A stretch of 64,000 nucleotides of DNA from Serratia marcescens. Its GTDB lineage: Bacteria > Pseudomonadota > Gammaproteobacteria > Enterobacterales > Enterobacteriaceae. This document shows, in pieces, positions 1 through 10,587 of the stretch. Within the stretch, counting starts at the first letter, position 1. Each line of letters opens with the position of its first letter. The notes beneath the pieces were generated by a model. It did no database searches. It saw only the letters and a program-made list of their open reading frames with translations, and was not told the origin of the DNA. The DNA is taken from contig NZ_JARVZZ010000001.1 of assembly GCF_029846115.1 (NCBI RefSeq), forward strand, positions 4,340,001-4,404,000, given 5' to 3'. The translations under genes and the position numbers were made by a program.

Positions 1-970
1 GGAACACGCCGTCGCGGCCCATCACGTACATCAGACGCGAAACGCCCGCGTGCGCCGCCATGCCAGACGCCAATACCGTCACGCAGGAGAATACCAGGAT
101 CACCGACTGGAAGAACTTGCCCGCCACGTACAGCATGATTTCAGGCTGCGATGCGTCAGGATCCTTGAAGCGCGAGATGTCCGGGAAGTACAGCTGCACG
201 AAGTAAGACACCACGATAAAGATGATGCCGCCGATCAGCGCCGTCAGGAAGATAGCTTTCGGGATCACTTTTTCCGCGTCTTTGGTCTCTTCAGACAGCG
301 AGCTGATGCCGTCGAAGCCCAGGAACGAGAAGCACAGGATGGTCGCGCCGGTAATCATCGGCACCACGTGAGCATTATCGGACCAGAACGGGCGGCTGCT
401 GACCAGCGTACCGGCGCCTTCGCCGTGGTAAATACCGTTGATCACCAGGCCGAGGAACACGATCATGATCGCCACCTGCACCACCACGATGATGGAGTTC
501 AGGTTAGCCACCAGCTTGATGCCGCGCAGGTTGAAAATCGTCATCAAGCCGACCAGCACCGCCACGAAGATCCAGGACGGGACGCCCGGGAAAATCGCTT
601 CCAGGTAAATCTTGGCCAGCAAAATGTTGATCATCGGCATGAACAGGTAGTCCAGCAGCGATGACCAGCCCACCATAAAGCCGACGTGCGGGCTGATGGC
701 TTTCTGGGCGTAAGTGTAGGCAGAACCGGCGGAAGGGAACTTCTTCACCAGCTTGCCGTAGCTCAGGGCGGTAAACAGGATCGCCAGCAGAGCGAAGGCG
801 TACGCGGTCGCGACGTGACCATCGGTCAGGCCGGATACGATGCCGAAGGTATCGAAGATGGTCATTGGCTGCAGGTAAGCCAGGCCCATCATCACTACCG
901 GAACCAAAGTCAGGGTTTTACGCAGCTGGGTGCGCTGAGCCGGAGCGGCGTTGAGGGTATTATCGGACAT
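1..970 (-). CDS. puuP: Putrescine importer PuuP (3' end outside window)
   Basis: This is a 12-helix-type amino acid/polyamine permease (APC family) that would bring putrescine across the inner membrane for the gamma-glutamyl pathway. About 323 codons are visible and the C-terminal part lies beyond base 1. The translation starts [10 protein letters not shown] and contains the family stretch [19 protein letters not shown] and the segment [15 protein letters not shown], which I recognise as close to E. coli PuuP. The start is at 970 because a G-rich Shine-Dalgarno run lies just upstream. puuA lies upstream on the same strand, but a terminator at 1304-1338 separates the two, so puuP probably has its own promoter in 971-1303. 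Confidence 0.9.
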   Translation of the reverse strand, partial: MSDNTLNAAPAQRTQLRKTLTLVPVVMMGLAYLQPMTIFDTFGIVSGLTDGHVATAYAFALLAILFTALSYGKLVKKFPSAGSAYTYAQKAISPHVGFMVGWSSLLDYLFMPMINILLAKIYLEAIFPGVPSWIFVAVLVGLMTIFNLRGIKLVANLNSIIVVVQVAIMIVFLGLVINGIYHGEGAGTLVSSRPFWSDNAHVVPMITGATILCFSFLGFDGISSLSEETKDAEKVIPKAIFLTALIGGIIFIVVSYFVQLYFPDISRFKDPDASQPEIMLYVAGKFFQSVILVFSCVTVLASGMAAHAGVSRLMYVMGRDGVF

Positions 971-1504
971 TGTTCAGCCCCCCCTTACCTTGAGCCTTGC
1001 GGATGGCGGACACGCCAAGACTTAAGGTTGCGGGGAAACTTCGCAACGAGCGACTTAATTCTAAAAGAAGGGGATTGTAAGCTGGATAACGGGTCGAGGT
1101 AACCTCGGCTGCTCCATAGTCGCTGCGGCCACAGCGGAAACCGGCGGGCACCGGTGCTAAAGTGAAAAATTGCCCCATCTTTCTAATCCTCATGAGTCAC
1201 GACCATAAAGTTTTGTTTGATCGTGCACGAAACTATTTATCTATCCGGATCGGTGTCCGGCCTCGCTTGGTGTATGAAACGCTACGTTGGTAAAACTTAA
1301 TGCAAAAAAAATAACCGACGCTTTCAAAACGTCGGCTATCTGCATTTGAGATATTTTGCACCAGAATGCCTCCGGATGACAAGATCCGGAAACCCTCAAA
1401 TACAAATTCTTTTTGTCGATCGAACGGAAAACCAGCCCGGTAGGCGAATTAATCCGCTACCGGCAGGCCGGTTGCCCGCACGTACTTCTTACTTATACGC
1501 CCAT
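971..1504. other. Intergenic stretch between puuP and puuA
   Basis: This 534-bp stretch contains no credible gene. It holds the puuA terminator at 1304-1338 and, to its left, about 330 bp that must carry the leftward puuP promoter. I could not pick out a convincing -35/-10 pair or a PuuR box here. Confidence 0.6.
1304..1338 (-). terminator. Rho-independent terminator after puuA
   Basis: On the minus strand a 6-bp stem CCGACG/CGTCGG closes a 9-nt loop and is followed by TTATTTTTTTT. It lies about 170 bp beyond the puuA stop and would end puuA transcription before puuP. Confidence 0.8.
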
Positions 1505-2923
1505 TCAGGCATTTTTCAACATCCAGTCGATCTCGGTTTCCGTCACCCGCCGTTCAAACTGCAGCAGTTCGTCCGTCTTGCAGGCGTGATAAACCTGGGT
1601 GAAACGCTCGCCCAGATAATGGGTCAGTGCGTGCTGGTGTTCAAACTCGTACAGCGCGTCGCTCTGGCGGATCGGCAGCGGCAACCCCTCCTGCTCCAGC
1701 CCGTTGCCGGTCACCGGTTCAGGCAGCGGCAGCACGTTGTCCAGCCCGTACAGCATGCCGGCCAGGATCGCCGCCATCACCAGATAGGGATTGGCATCCG
1801 CGCCAGCCACGCGGTACTCCACCCGGTGGTTCTCCGGTTCGCCGCAGGGAATGCGCAGCGCCACGGTGCGATTGTTGTGGCCCCAGGCGGCCTGGATCGG
1901 CACATACATCCCCGGCTGGAAGCGCCGGTAGGCGTTGACGTTCGGCGCCAGCAGCGCCATCGACGCCGGCATCAGGGTGATCATCCCGGCCAACGCCTGT
2001 TTCAATAGCGGTGAATCCTCGCCTTCGGCGTCGGCGAACAGGTTGTTGCCCGCCCCGTCCTGCATGCTGACATGCACGTGCATGCCGCTGCCGGCGTAAT
2101 CCTCATAGGGTTTGGCCATAAAGGTGGCGTGCATGTCGTGGTTTTCGGCCACCAGCCGCACCAGCCGCTTCAGCGCCAGCGCGTGGTCGCAGGCCAGCAA
2201 GATATCGTCGGTATGACGCAGGTTGACCTCGAACTGCCCCGGCGATGCCTCCGCCACCGCACCGTCCGCCGGCAGCCCCTGCAGCTTCGCCAGTGCATCG
2301 ATGTCGTTCAGCACCTCGGCGAAATGGTTCAGGTTATCGACGGAGTACACCTGGCTTTGGGTGTTGCGCTCCTGGGTGCCGGGCGCACACGGCGGCTGGA
2401 GATCGCCTTCCGCGTCGCGCAGCCTATCGATGAGATAAAACTCCAGCTCTACCGCTGCCACCGGGAACAAGCCGCGCTGTCGCAGCGCCTGCCACACGCG
2501 GTTCAGCACATTACGGGGTTCAACGTCAAAGGGAGTGCCATCTTCATCCAGCATGGTCAGCAACACCTGGCCGATATGCTCCGGATCGGCGGCCGACGGC
2601 GTCAGCGAACCGGGCACCGGCAGGCATACGCGGTCCGGCTCGCCGAGATCTTGCCCAAGACCGGTCTCCTCCACCACGTTGCCGAGAATGTCCATGGCGA
2701 ACACCGACGCGGGGAAGTAGCTGCCTTTTTCCAGTTTTTTCAACCCTGAGACGGGTATGCGTTTGCCGCGGAAGGAACCATTGAGATCGGTGAGAAGGAT
2801 ATCGACATACTGCGTGGCGGGATGGCGTTCCAAATAATGAGCAACCTCATTTTGGAACGCGCTACTTCGCCTCTCTTCATGATGCTGTGCAAAATGTTCA
2901 ACTGCTGCGCTATTGGTTTGCAT
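1505..2923 (-). CDS. puuA: Gamma-glutamylputrescine synthetase
   Basis: The 472-residue protein is a glutamine-synthetase-fold ligase that joins glutamate to putrescine with ATP, the first cytosolic step of putrescine catabolism. The sequence is nearly co-linear with E. coli PuuA: N-terminal beta-grasp part with LLTDLNGSFRGKRIPVS, then the catalytic part with GSGMHVHVSMQ, WGHNNRTVALRIPCG and VEYRVAGADANPYLVMAA, ending IDWMLKNA. It is divergent from puuR, with 395 bp between them. The usual puuD, puuC, puuB and puuE are not next to it, so the pathway must be completed by genes elsewhere. Confidence 0.95.
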   Translation of the reverse strand: MQTNSAAVEHFAQHHEERRSSAFQNEVAHYLERHPATQYVDILLTDLNGSFRGKRIPVSGLKKLEKGSYFPASVFAMDILGNVVEETGLGQDLGEPDRVCLPVPGSLTPSAADPEHIGQVLLTMLDEDGTPFDVEPRNVLNRVWQALRQRGLFPVAAVELEFYLIDRLRDAEGDLQPPCAPGTQERNTQSQVYSVDNLNHFAEVLNDIDALAKLQGLPADGAVAEASPGQFEVNLRHTDDILLACDHALALKRLVRLVAENHDMHATFMAKPYEDYAGSGMHVHVSMQDGAGNNLFADAEGEDSPLLKQALAGMITLMPASMALLAPNVNAYRRFQPGMYVPIQAAWGHNNRTVALRIPCGEPENHRVEYRVAGADANPYLVMAAILAGMLYGLDNVLPLPEPVTGNGLEQEGLPLPIRQSDALYEFEHQHALTHYLGERFTQVYHACKTDELLQFERRVTETEIDWMLKNA

Positions 2924-3318
2924 ACGTCACCCGCCATTATGCTCTTAAGGCGCGTTAGCGCCCGTCCGCCGTTCGATTCAACACATGATTGGATTTCTCG
3001 CCAGGTCGCGCCGCTGCCGGGCGCTCAAAATAACATCCACACTATGAAACATAGTCTTAACAGAATGGGTTTGCAAATGTTACAATCCTGTTTGATTATT
3101 CATCACCGACTGCTAAATTGATAAAATATTGACCGAAAAGACCTTGCTGCCATTTTTACGTCAACTATTTCGTCCAACGCACCGAGAGTGAATATGGGCA
3201 ATATATTTTCCAAACCCACCCTAACTACCGATATCATGCAGCATCGTTATCGACCAGACAGGCACCCGATAGCGATCTTCATTTCTACCTGTCGCCCTTA
3301 CCAGAAGGAAGTACCGCT
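2924..3318. other. Divergent puuA/puuR control region
   Basis: This 395-bp gene-free region must carry the promoters of puuA (leftward) and puuR (rightward). It contains one PuuR-like box (3195-3209). No other sites were clear enough to name. Confidence 0.6.
3195..3209. promoter_or_regulatory. Candidate PuuR operator
   Basis: The sequence TGGGCAATATATTTT matches 12 of 15 positions of the reverse complement of the E. coli PuuR recognition sequence (AAAATATAATGAACA, from memory). It lies in the puuA-puuR intergenic region, as expected for autoregulation and for repression of puuA. Binding is inferred, not shown. Confidence 0.5.
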
Positions 3319-3876
3319 ATGAGCGAAGCCAGCTTGGCACCGGGCAAACGCCTGTCACAGATCCGTCAGCAATTGGGTTTGTCGCAGCGCCGGGTCGCCG
3401 AACTGTCCGGGTTAACCCACAGTGCGATCAGCACCATCGAACAGGATAAGGTCAGCCCGGCCATCAGCACGCTGCAAAAGCTGCTGAAGGTGTATGGCCT
3501 GTCGCTGTCTGAATTCTTTGCCGAACCGGAAGCCGCCGACGAACCGCGCGTGGTGATCGACGCGGAGGATCTGATTGAGATCGGCAGCCAGGGGGTGTCG
3601 ATGAAGCTGGTGCACAACGGCAGTCCGACGCGCAACCTGGCGATGATGCTGGAAACCTACCAGCCCGGCACCACCACCGGCGAAAAGATCAAGCACCAGG
3701 GCGAAGAGATCGGTACCCTGCTGGAGGGCGAGATCGTGCTGACCATCAACGGCCAAAGCTACTGCCTGACCGCCGGCCAGAGTTATGCCATCAACACCGG
3801 CATCCCGCACAGCTTCAGCAATACCTCGGCGCGCATCTGCCGCATCGTCAGCGCACACACCCCCACCACCTTCTGA
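3319..3876 (+). CDS. puuR: HTH/cupin repressor of putrescine catabolism PuuR
   Basis: The 185-residue regulator has an N-terminal XRE-type helix-turn-helix (about residues 10-65, including SGLTHSAISTIEQDKVSPAI) and a C-terminal cupin domain (about 105-180, with GEEIGTLLEGEIVLTINGQ and GIPHSFSNTS). In E. coli this protein represses the puu genes and is released by putrescine. The sequence is very close to E. coli PuuR and ends SAHTPTTF as that protein does. A Shine-Dalgarno AGAAGGAAG precedes the ATG. Confidence 0.95.
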   Translation: MSEASLAPGKRLSQIRQQLGLSQRRVAELSGLTHSAISTIEQDKVSPAISTLQKLLKVYGLSLSEFFAEPEAADEPRVVIDAEDLIEIGSQGVSMKLVHNGSPTRNLAMMLETYQPGTTTGEKIKHQGEEIGTLLEGEIVLTINGQSYCLTAGQSYAINTGIPHSFSNTSARICRIVSAHTPTTF

Positions 3877-3997
3877 CCGCTTCTCGCACCGGCGCAACCT
3901 GACGCGGGCTGCGCCCCAGCCTCCCCACGTTTTTCATCACCGTTATGCCATTTTGTTGGTTGCCAACGGCGCAATCTGTGTTACAACAGAGCAAAAC

Positions 3998-4021
3998 AGC
4001 CATCTAAACATCTAAACGGCC
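3998..4021 (+). promoter_or_regulatory. Candidate MetJ operator, three tandem met boxes
   Basis: Three contiguous octamers, AGCCATCT, AAACATCT and AAACGGCC, match the met-box consensus AGACGTCT at 6, 6 and 5 of 8 positions in perfect 8-bp phase. They end 10 bp before the ATG of the downstream ATPase gene. The phase and position fit MetJ repression, but the site is inferred from the consensus alone. Confidence 0.35.
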
Positions 4022-4031
4022 TTATTACGCA

Positions 4032-5539
<1,508 letters not shown>

Positions 5540-5543
<4 letters not shown>

Positions 5544-6535
5544 GTAAAGAATTAGCCCTGCGGCCTGCGCTGCCCTGGCGTCAACAGCTGTTCGATTTCC
5601 TCTACAAATGGGGCATGCTGCTGACCGTCGCGGCGCTGATCGCCCTGTTCGGCCTGGCGTCGGACAACTTCCTCGATGCCAACAACATCATCAATATCCT
5701 GCGTTCGATCGCCATCGTGACGGTGATCGCTATCGGCGTCTCTGTCTCGCTGTCGGTCGGCGGTTTCGATCTGTCGGTCGGCTCGACCGCCTCGCTGGCC
5801 AACGCGCTGGTGATTTCGCTGTTCGTCTGGCACGGTTTCGACACCACCGGCGCCATCGTGGTGACGCTGCTGCTGTGCACGCTGGTCGGTCTGTTCAACG
5901 CCCTGCTGATCGTGGTGCTAAAAATCCCCGATATGCTGGCGACGCTGGCCAGCCTGTTCGTGATCCAGGGCGTGGCGATGACCTACAGCTACGGCGGTTC
6001 CATCACCCAAAACATGGTGCTGCCGAATGGCGACATGGCGGAAGGCCTGATCACGGAAGTGTTTTCCGCCCTCGGCCAGGTGCCGGTGATCGTGCTGATT
6101 ATGCTGGCGGTCACCGTGACGGTGCAGCTGTTCCTGTCGTTGACCAAGCATGGCCGCCGCATGTATGCCATCGGCGGCAACCCTGAAGCGGCGCGCCTGT
6201 CGGGCATCCGCACCGTGCGTTACAGGGTTGCCGCTTACGTCATTTCTTCTTGGCTGGCAGCGCTTGGCGGCATTTTGCTGGCGTCACGTATCGGCTCTTC
6301 GCAGGTCAACGCCGGCGGCGGCTATCTGATGGATGCGGTGGCGGCGGCCTATATCGGCTTCTCGCTGGCCGGGGCCGGTAAACCCAATGCGCTCGGCACC
6401 CTGATCGGCGCGGTGATCCTCGGCGTGCTGCAAAACGGCCTGGTGATGCTGTCGGTGCCCTACTATGCCATGGACATTATCAAAGGTCTGGTGCTGGCAC
6501 TGGCGCTGGCCATCACCTACATCCAGAAACGCTGA
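5540..6535 (+). CDS. CUT2-type sugar ABC importer, permease
   Basis: The 331-residue, very hydrophobic protein is an RbsC-like inner-membrane permease. It carries the family stretches GGFDLSVGSTASLANAL and KHGRRMYAIGGNPEAARLSGI. The GTG at 5540 is chosen as start because it follows the Shine-Dalgarno ACCGGAGG and overlaps the ATPase stop in GTGA, the mark of translational coupling. A longer reading from 5432 would overlap the ATPase gene by 112 bp and is not needed. It should form the channel with the upstream ATPase. Confidence 0.85.
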
Positions 6536-6619
6536 TTATCCCCGGCGCACGCTCGCTGCGCCGCTTTTCCCTTTAATTCATCCGGTTACCCTTTCACGTC
6601 AGTAAAACCAGCATACAAA

Positions 6620-6634
6620 TGATATGAATTATCA
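6620..6634. promoter_or_regulatory. Fur box before the siderophore receptor gene
   Basis: TGATATGAATTATCA matches the 7-1-7 Fur consensus (TGATAAT-N-ATTATCA) at all but two positions. It lies about 150 bp upstream of the TonB-receptor start, implying iron repression of the receptor and binding-protein genes. Confidence 0.7.
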
Positions 6635-6779
6635 TTAGCGTTTACATTCAGTAAAAAATCCTTACAATACCCTCACGCAACGCTGACGAAGCGAAGTATT
6701 TCTCAGCGAACGATGAATAATTTCATTAGAAATTCAATTGGTTAATTACTTTCACTTCAATCCAGGAAAGGTTTACCTC

Positions 6780-8768
6780 ATGGAAACGCCACGTTACAGC
6801 AAGCTCGCCGCTCTGGTGATCGCCTCACTCAGCGCCACCGCCGCGCTGGCCGCGCCGCAGGACGACACCCAGGACACCATGGTCGTCACCGCCTCCGGTT
6901 TCCAGCAAAAAATTCAGGACTCCGCCGCTTCCATCTCGGTGATACCGCGCCAGCAGATCGAAGACAAGGCCTATCGCGACGTGACCGACGCACTGAAAGA
7001 CGTGCCGGGCGTGGTGGTCACCGGCGGCGCCAGCAGCAGTGACATCAGCATCCGCGGCATGTCTTCCAAGTACACGCTGATCCTGGTGGACGGCAAGCGC
7101 GTCGACACCCGCGGTACCCGTCCGAACAGCGACAACGCCGGCATCGAACAGGGCTGGTTGCCGCCGATGGAAGCCATCGAGCGCATCGAAGTGGTGCGCG
7201 GGCCGATGTCTTCGCTGTACGGTTCCGACGCCATGGGCGGCGTGATCAACGTCATCACCCGCAAGACTTCCCGCACCGAGTGGAAAGGCTCGCTGCACGG
7301 CGACGCCACCCTTCAGGAAAACCGCGATTCCGGCGATCTGTTCCAGACCAACGCCTACGCCTCCGGCCCGCTGATTGAAGGCCTGCTCGGCGTGCGGGTC
7401 AACGGCCTGCTGTCGCGCCGCGCGGAAGATAAAATCGTCAACGGTTACAACGAACAGCGCATGCGCAGCGGCACCGCGGTGTTCACCCTGACGCCGGACG
7501 AGAAAAACGAATTCGACTTCGAAATCGGCCGTTCGCTGCAGGATCGCAACAGCACGCCGGGCAAATCGGTGGTGGCGGAGCGCTGCAGCAAAGGCAAATG
7601 CTCGCCGACGTCCCGCAGCGAAAGCCTGTATACGCGCACCAACTACTCGCTGACCCACAACGGCTATTATGACTTCGGCAACTCCACCAGCTACGTGCAG
7701 CGCGAAGAAACCGGTAACCCGGGCCGTAACATGAAGGCCTACAACACCATCTTCAACACCCAGAACCAGTTCGAGCTGGGTTCCCACATGCTGAACCTCG
7801 GCGGCCAATACCGCTATGAAAAACTGGGCGACGGCGGCAACCAGCTTGAATCGGCTCAAGGTCTCAGCAAGCTGACGCGCTGGAGCTGGGCATTGTTCGC
7901 TGAAGACGAATGGGCGCTGACCAACGACTTCAGCCTGACCAGCGGCATCCGCATGGATCAGGATGAAAACTTCGGCAGCCACTGGACCCCGCGCATGTAC
8001 GGTGTCTGGCACCTGACCGAACAGTGGACGCTGAAAGGCGGCGTCTCCGCCGGTTACAAATCGCCGGATCTGCGCCAATCCTCCCCTAACTGGGGGCAGG
8101 TCACCGGCGGCGGCGTGCGTAAAGGCATCATCGTCGGTAACCCGGATTTGCAGCCAGAGAAGAGCCTGAGCGAAGAAATCGGCCTGATGTGGGATAGCCT
8201 GAAAGGCGTTAACGCCGGCGTGACGGTCTTCAACACCGACTTTAAAGACAAAATCACCGAAGTGCGCCGCTGCGAAGACACGCCGGATTGCACCATCGGC
8301 GGCACGTCCTACGACTTTATCAGCGATCGCGTCAACGTCGACAAAGCCAATATGCGCGGCGTAGAAGCCACCTTCGGCTGGCAGATCAACAAAGACTGGA
8401 AGTGGAACACCAACTACACCTACACCGCTTCCGAACAGAAGAGCGGCGAGTTCCAGGGCAAGGCGCTCAACCAGATGCCGAAGCACATGCTGAACACCGT
8501 GCTCGACTGGCGCGCCACGCAGGACCTCAGCCTGTGGTCGCGCGTTAACTTCCGCAGCCGTACCTCTGACTACCTGAGCCGCACCTCGATGGCCAAGAGC
8601 ACGCCGTCCTACACCTTCGTCGATGCGGGCCTGAGCTATCAGGCGGCGAAAAACCTGCAGCTGACCGGCGGGGTCTACAACATCCTCGACAAGACCGTGG
8701 ATTACGACCACTACAACACCACGCTGGACGGCCGCCGTTACACCGTCGGCATGACCTATAACTTCTGA
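6780..8768 (+). CDS. TonB-dependent siderophore receptor, catecholate type
   Basis: The 662-residue outer-membrane receptor would take up ferric siderophores with energy from TonB. A signal peptide (about residues 1-24) is followed by the TonB box DTMVVTA (about 32-38). The plug domain has ISIRGMSSKYTLILVDGKR and IERIEVVRGPMSSLYGSDAMGG, and a 22-strand-type barrel ends in aromatic YNF. It most resembles CirA-type receptors, also Yersinia YiuR. The start at 6780 is chosen for the Shine-Dalgarno AGGAAAGG; an ATG 42 bp upstream lacks one. A Fur box lies upstream, and the iron-binding lipoprotein gene follows. Confidence 0.9.
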   Translation: METPRYSKLAALVIASLSATAALAAPQDDTQDTMVVTASGFQQKIQDSAASISVIPRQQIEDKAYRDVTDALKDVPGVVVTGGASSSDISIRGMSSKYTLILVDGKRVDTRGTRPNSDNAGIEQGWLPPMEAIERIEVVRGPMSSLYGSDAMGGVINVITRKTSRTEWKGSLHGDATLQENRDSGDLFQTNAYASGPLIEGLLGVRVNGLLSRRAEDKIVNGYNEQRMRSGTAVFTLTPDEKNEFDFEIGRSLQDRNSTPGKSVVAERCSKGKCSPTSRSESLYTRTNYSLTHNGYYDFGNSTSYVQREETGNPGRNMKAYNTIFNTQNQFELGSHMLNLGGQYRYEKLGDGGNQLESAQGLSKLTRWSWALFAEDEWALTNDFSLTSGIRMDQDENFGSHWTPRMYGVWHLTEQWTLKGGVSAGYKSPDLRQSSPNWGQVTGGGVRKGIIVGNPDLQPEKSLSEEIGLMWDSLKGVNAGVTVFNTDFKDKITEVRRCEDTPDCTIGGTSYDFISDRVNVDKANMRGVEATFGWQINKDWKWNTNYTYTASEQKSGEFQGKALNQMPKHMLNTVLDWRATQDLSLWSRVNFRSRTSDYLSRTSMAKSTPSYTFVDAGLSYQAAKNLQLTGGVYNILDKTVDYDHYNTTLDGRRYTVGMTYNF

Positions 8769-8775
8769 TGCCCCC

Positions 8776-8798
8776 GGGCGCGCGCTGCGCGCCCTTTT
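8776..8798 (+). terminator. Terminator-like hairpin between receptor and binding-protein genes
   Basis: GGGCGCGC and GCGCGCCC form an 8-bp GC-rich stem around a 3-nt loop, followed by TTTT. It probably lowers expression of the downstream lipoprotein gene relative to the receptor, since no separate promoter is evident in the 55-bp gap. Confidence 0.6.
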
Positions 8799-8823
8799 CA
8801 TTCCATCTTCGTGAGGAAGCTTC

Positions 8824-9777
8824 ATGAAATTACGCCGCTCCCCCCTGATGATCGCCCTGCTGGCCGCGATGGCGCTGGCGGGTTGCCACAGCAAAACCGA
8901 TACGCCGGTAGCCGCTACCCCGGCCACCGTCAACGTCCAGCACCTGAACGGCAGCACCGAGGTGAAGAAGCACCCGCAGCGCATCGTGGTGCTGGATTAC
9001 GCCTCGCTGGAAACGCTGCAGCTCCTGGGCGTCGAGCCGCTGGCGCTGCCCGGCAACCGCAAGAACTTGCCGGATAGCCTGAAGCGCTATCAGGATGACA
9101 AATACCTCAATGCCGGCACCCTGTTCGAGCCGGATATGGCCGTGCTGCGCGCCGCCAAGCCGGATCTGATCCTGATCGCCGGCCGGGCGTCCAAAGCCTA
9201 TGACGAGCTGAACGCGCTGGCGCCAACGCTGAACATGTCCGTCGATCCGCAGGATCAGTTGGGCAGCCTGAAACAGCGCACGCTGCAGCTGGGCGAGCTG
9301 TTCGATAAGCAGCAGCAGGCGCAGGCGGCGATCGATAAGCTGGATGCGCAGATCGCGGCGGTCAAACCGCAGGCCGCTCAGGCCGGGCGCGGGCTGGTGG
9401 TGCTGTTCTCCGGCGGCAAGATCAGCGCTTATGCGCCCAAGAGCCGTTTCAGCTTCGTCTATGACGCTCTCGGCTTCTCGTCCGCGCTGCAGTCCGACGA
9501 AAAAGACGTACGCGGCAACAAGCTGACGCCTGAGCAGGTGGCCAAACTGAACCCGGACTGGCTGTTCGTTATCGACAGAGACGCCGCGACCGGACGGCCG
9601 AACGCGGTGGCACCGCAGAAGATCCTCACCGGCACCGCGCTGAAGAAAACCACGGCGGTGAAAAAAGGCCAGGTGGTTTACCTGCCGGCGGCCGAGGTTT
9701 ACCTGTCCGGCGGCATCGTCACCGCCCAGCACGTCGTCGAACGCGTGAGCGAGGCGCTGAATCACGCAGCACGATAA
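8824..9777 (+). CDS. Iron-siderophore ABC importer, lipoprotein substrate-binding protein
   Basis: The 317-residue protein is a class III (helical-backbone) binding protein of the FatB/CeuE/YclQ kind. It starts with a lipoprotein signal, lipobox LAGC with Cys21, so it should be anchored in the inner membrane facing the periplasm. The conserved HPQRIVVLDYASLETLQLLG and PDLILIAGRAS segments mark the N-terminal lobe. It sits 55 bp after the receptor. The partner permease and ATPase genes face it from the other strand, beyond the 766-bp repeat. Its own terminator appears to be cut in half just after the stop (AAGCCCGGC-GAT-GCCG at 9780-9796). Confidence 0.88.
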   Translation: MKLRRSPLMIALLAAMALAGCHSKTDTPVAATPATVNVQHLNGSTEVKKHPQRIVVLDYASLETLQLLGVEPLALPGNRKNLPDSLKRYQDDKYLNAGTLFEPDMAVLRAAKPDLILIAGRASKAYDELNALAPTLNMSVDPQDQLGSLKQRTLQLGELFDKQQQAQAAIDKLDAQIAAVKPQAAQAGRGLVVLFSGGKISAYAPKSRFSFVYDALGFSSALQSDEKDVRGNKLTPEQVAKLNPDWLFVIDRDAATGRPNAVAPQKILTGTALKKTTAVKKGQVVYLPAAEVYLSGGIVTAQHVVERVSEALNHAAR

Positions 9778-9796
9778 AGAAAGCCCGGCGATGCCG

Positions 9797-10562
9797 TAAT
9801 GCTGGTCAGTTAGCGTTTTTATGCAGGCTTTCGTGAAATTTTCGGTCGATAAAAGTGAGATGCCCCAGGTGGCTCACGCACCTCGACCGAGCCAGAGGCC
9901 GAAGGCGCGGCCCCTGGCAACCCGCGCCTTTGCCCTGTCAGACGGTTGGCTTTGCCAACGTTACTCAGCCCATCCCTGGGCCTCGCCCCTTCGGGGCCGC
10001 TGCAAGCAGCGTTCAAATCTGCTCCAGGCAGATTTGTCCTCTCTCCGCCATACCGCATTGAGGCCGGTTGCGACAGGCGTCCCTGCCTGTCTCACCTGAA
10101 ACCGCCGTCCATGGCGGTTTCGCCTAATGCGCTATGCCTGCGTTCGGCGTCTTCGAGGGCACCCAACACCGTGCTCATCTCCAACTTCTCTACCACAACC
10201 TCATAAGCGACAGATTTCCCGGTAGCTGCCCGCACGGGTGTTGACCTTTGGCGCGCATCACCGGCTGCCGAGCAAGACAGCGTTGTCAGGGGCAACCGGC
10301 CAGGGAAGGCCGGTTGAGGCGAGACTAACAGGGATGTTTGTCGCAGCCGACCCGCCCGACAATGCAGACGCGGCGAGGGTATCCGCACAGCGGACAGTCG
10401 GTGTTAAGCGAAGGCGCGGGTGGAGGGGCCGTGCCTTCGGCCCCTCCAATTGCCGTTCATTGTGGTAACAGAGAAATTCGGGGCATTTACGGCAATTCCC
10501 CTGCACAGAACGCCCAGAGGCTGGATAAAAAAATGCCACTCGGGCTTAAGTGAGCGGCATTA
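9797..10562. mobile_element. MIC-like 766-bp repeat element, copy 1
   Basis: This stretch is the same length as, and nearly identical over most of its interior to, 28144-28909. The left end reads TAATGCTGGTCAGTTAGC and the right end, read inward, TAATGCCGCTCACTTAAG. These are imperfect inverted repeats close to the ends of IS4/IS231-group elements (IS4 end from memory: TAATGCCGATCAGTTAAG). No transposase is encoded. The interior is rich in perfect hairpins, for example CAAATCTGC/GCAGATTTG, GAAACCGCC/GGCGGTTTC and CAACCGGCC/GGCCGGTTG. A 98-codon GTG-started frame on the minus strand (10092-10388) stays open in both copies, but I cannot show it is translated. No target duplication flanks this copy, unlike copy 2. 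Confidence 0.7.
10527..10561 (-). terminator. Terminator formed by the right end of repeat copy 1
   Basis: On the minus strand AATGCC-CTC pairs with GAG-GGCATT (one internal mismatch) and is followed by seven T's. It lies 26 bp beyond the stop of the leftward ATPase gene, so the element end doubles as that operon's terminator. The matching end of copy 2 folds the same way with G-U pairs. Confidence 0.65.
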
Positions 10563-10587
10563 TGTGAAAAAGAAACTTTTTCTTGGA

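Noticed and set aside
2889..2902. PuuR-like half-site AATGTTCAACTG inside the start of puuA
   Set aside because: Only the TGTTCA half matches and it lies within coding sequence.
4001..4016. Simple 8-bp tandem duplication CATCTAAA
   Set aside because: Not kept as a separate repeat because it is better read as part of the phased met-box-like array.
6825..8984. Very long open frame (719 codons) on the strand opposite the TonB receptor
   Set aside because: It is the antisense shadow of a GC3-rich gene; low-complexity Arg/Gly/Val-rich protein, no Shine-Dalgarno, no family similarity.
9819..10058. 79-codon minus-strand frame in repeat copy 1, with a counterpart in copy 2
   Set aside because: It runs through hairpin-rich sequence, has no ribosome site, and the C-terminal ends of the two copies differ; I treat it as non-coding structure.
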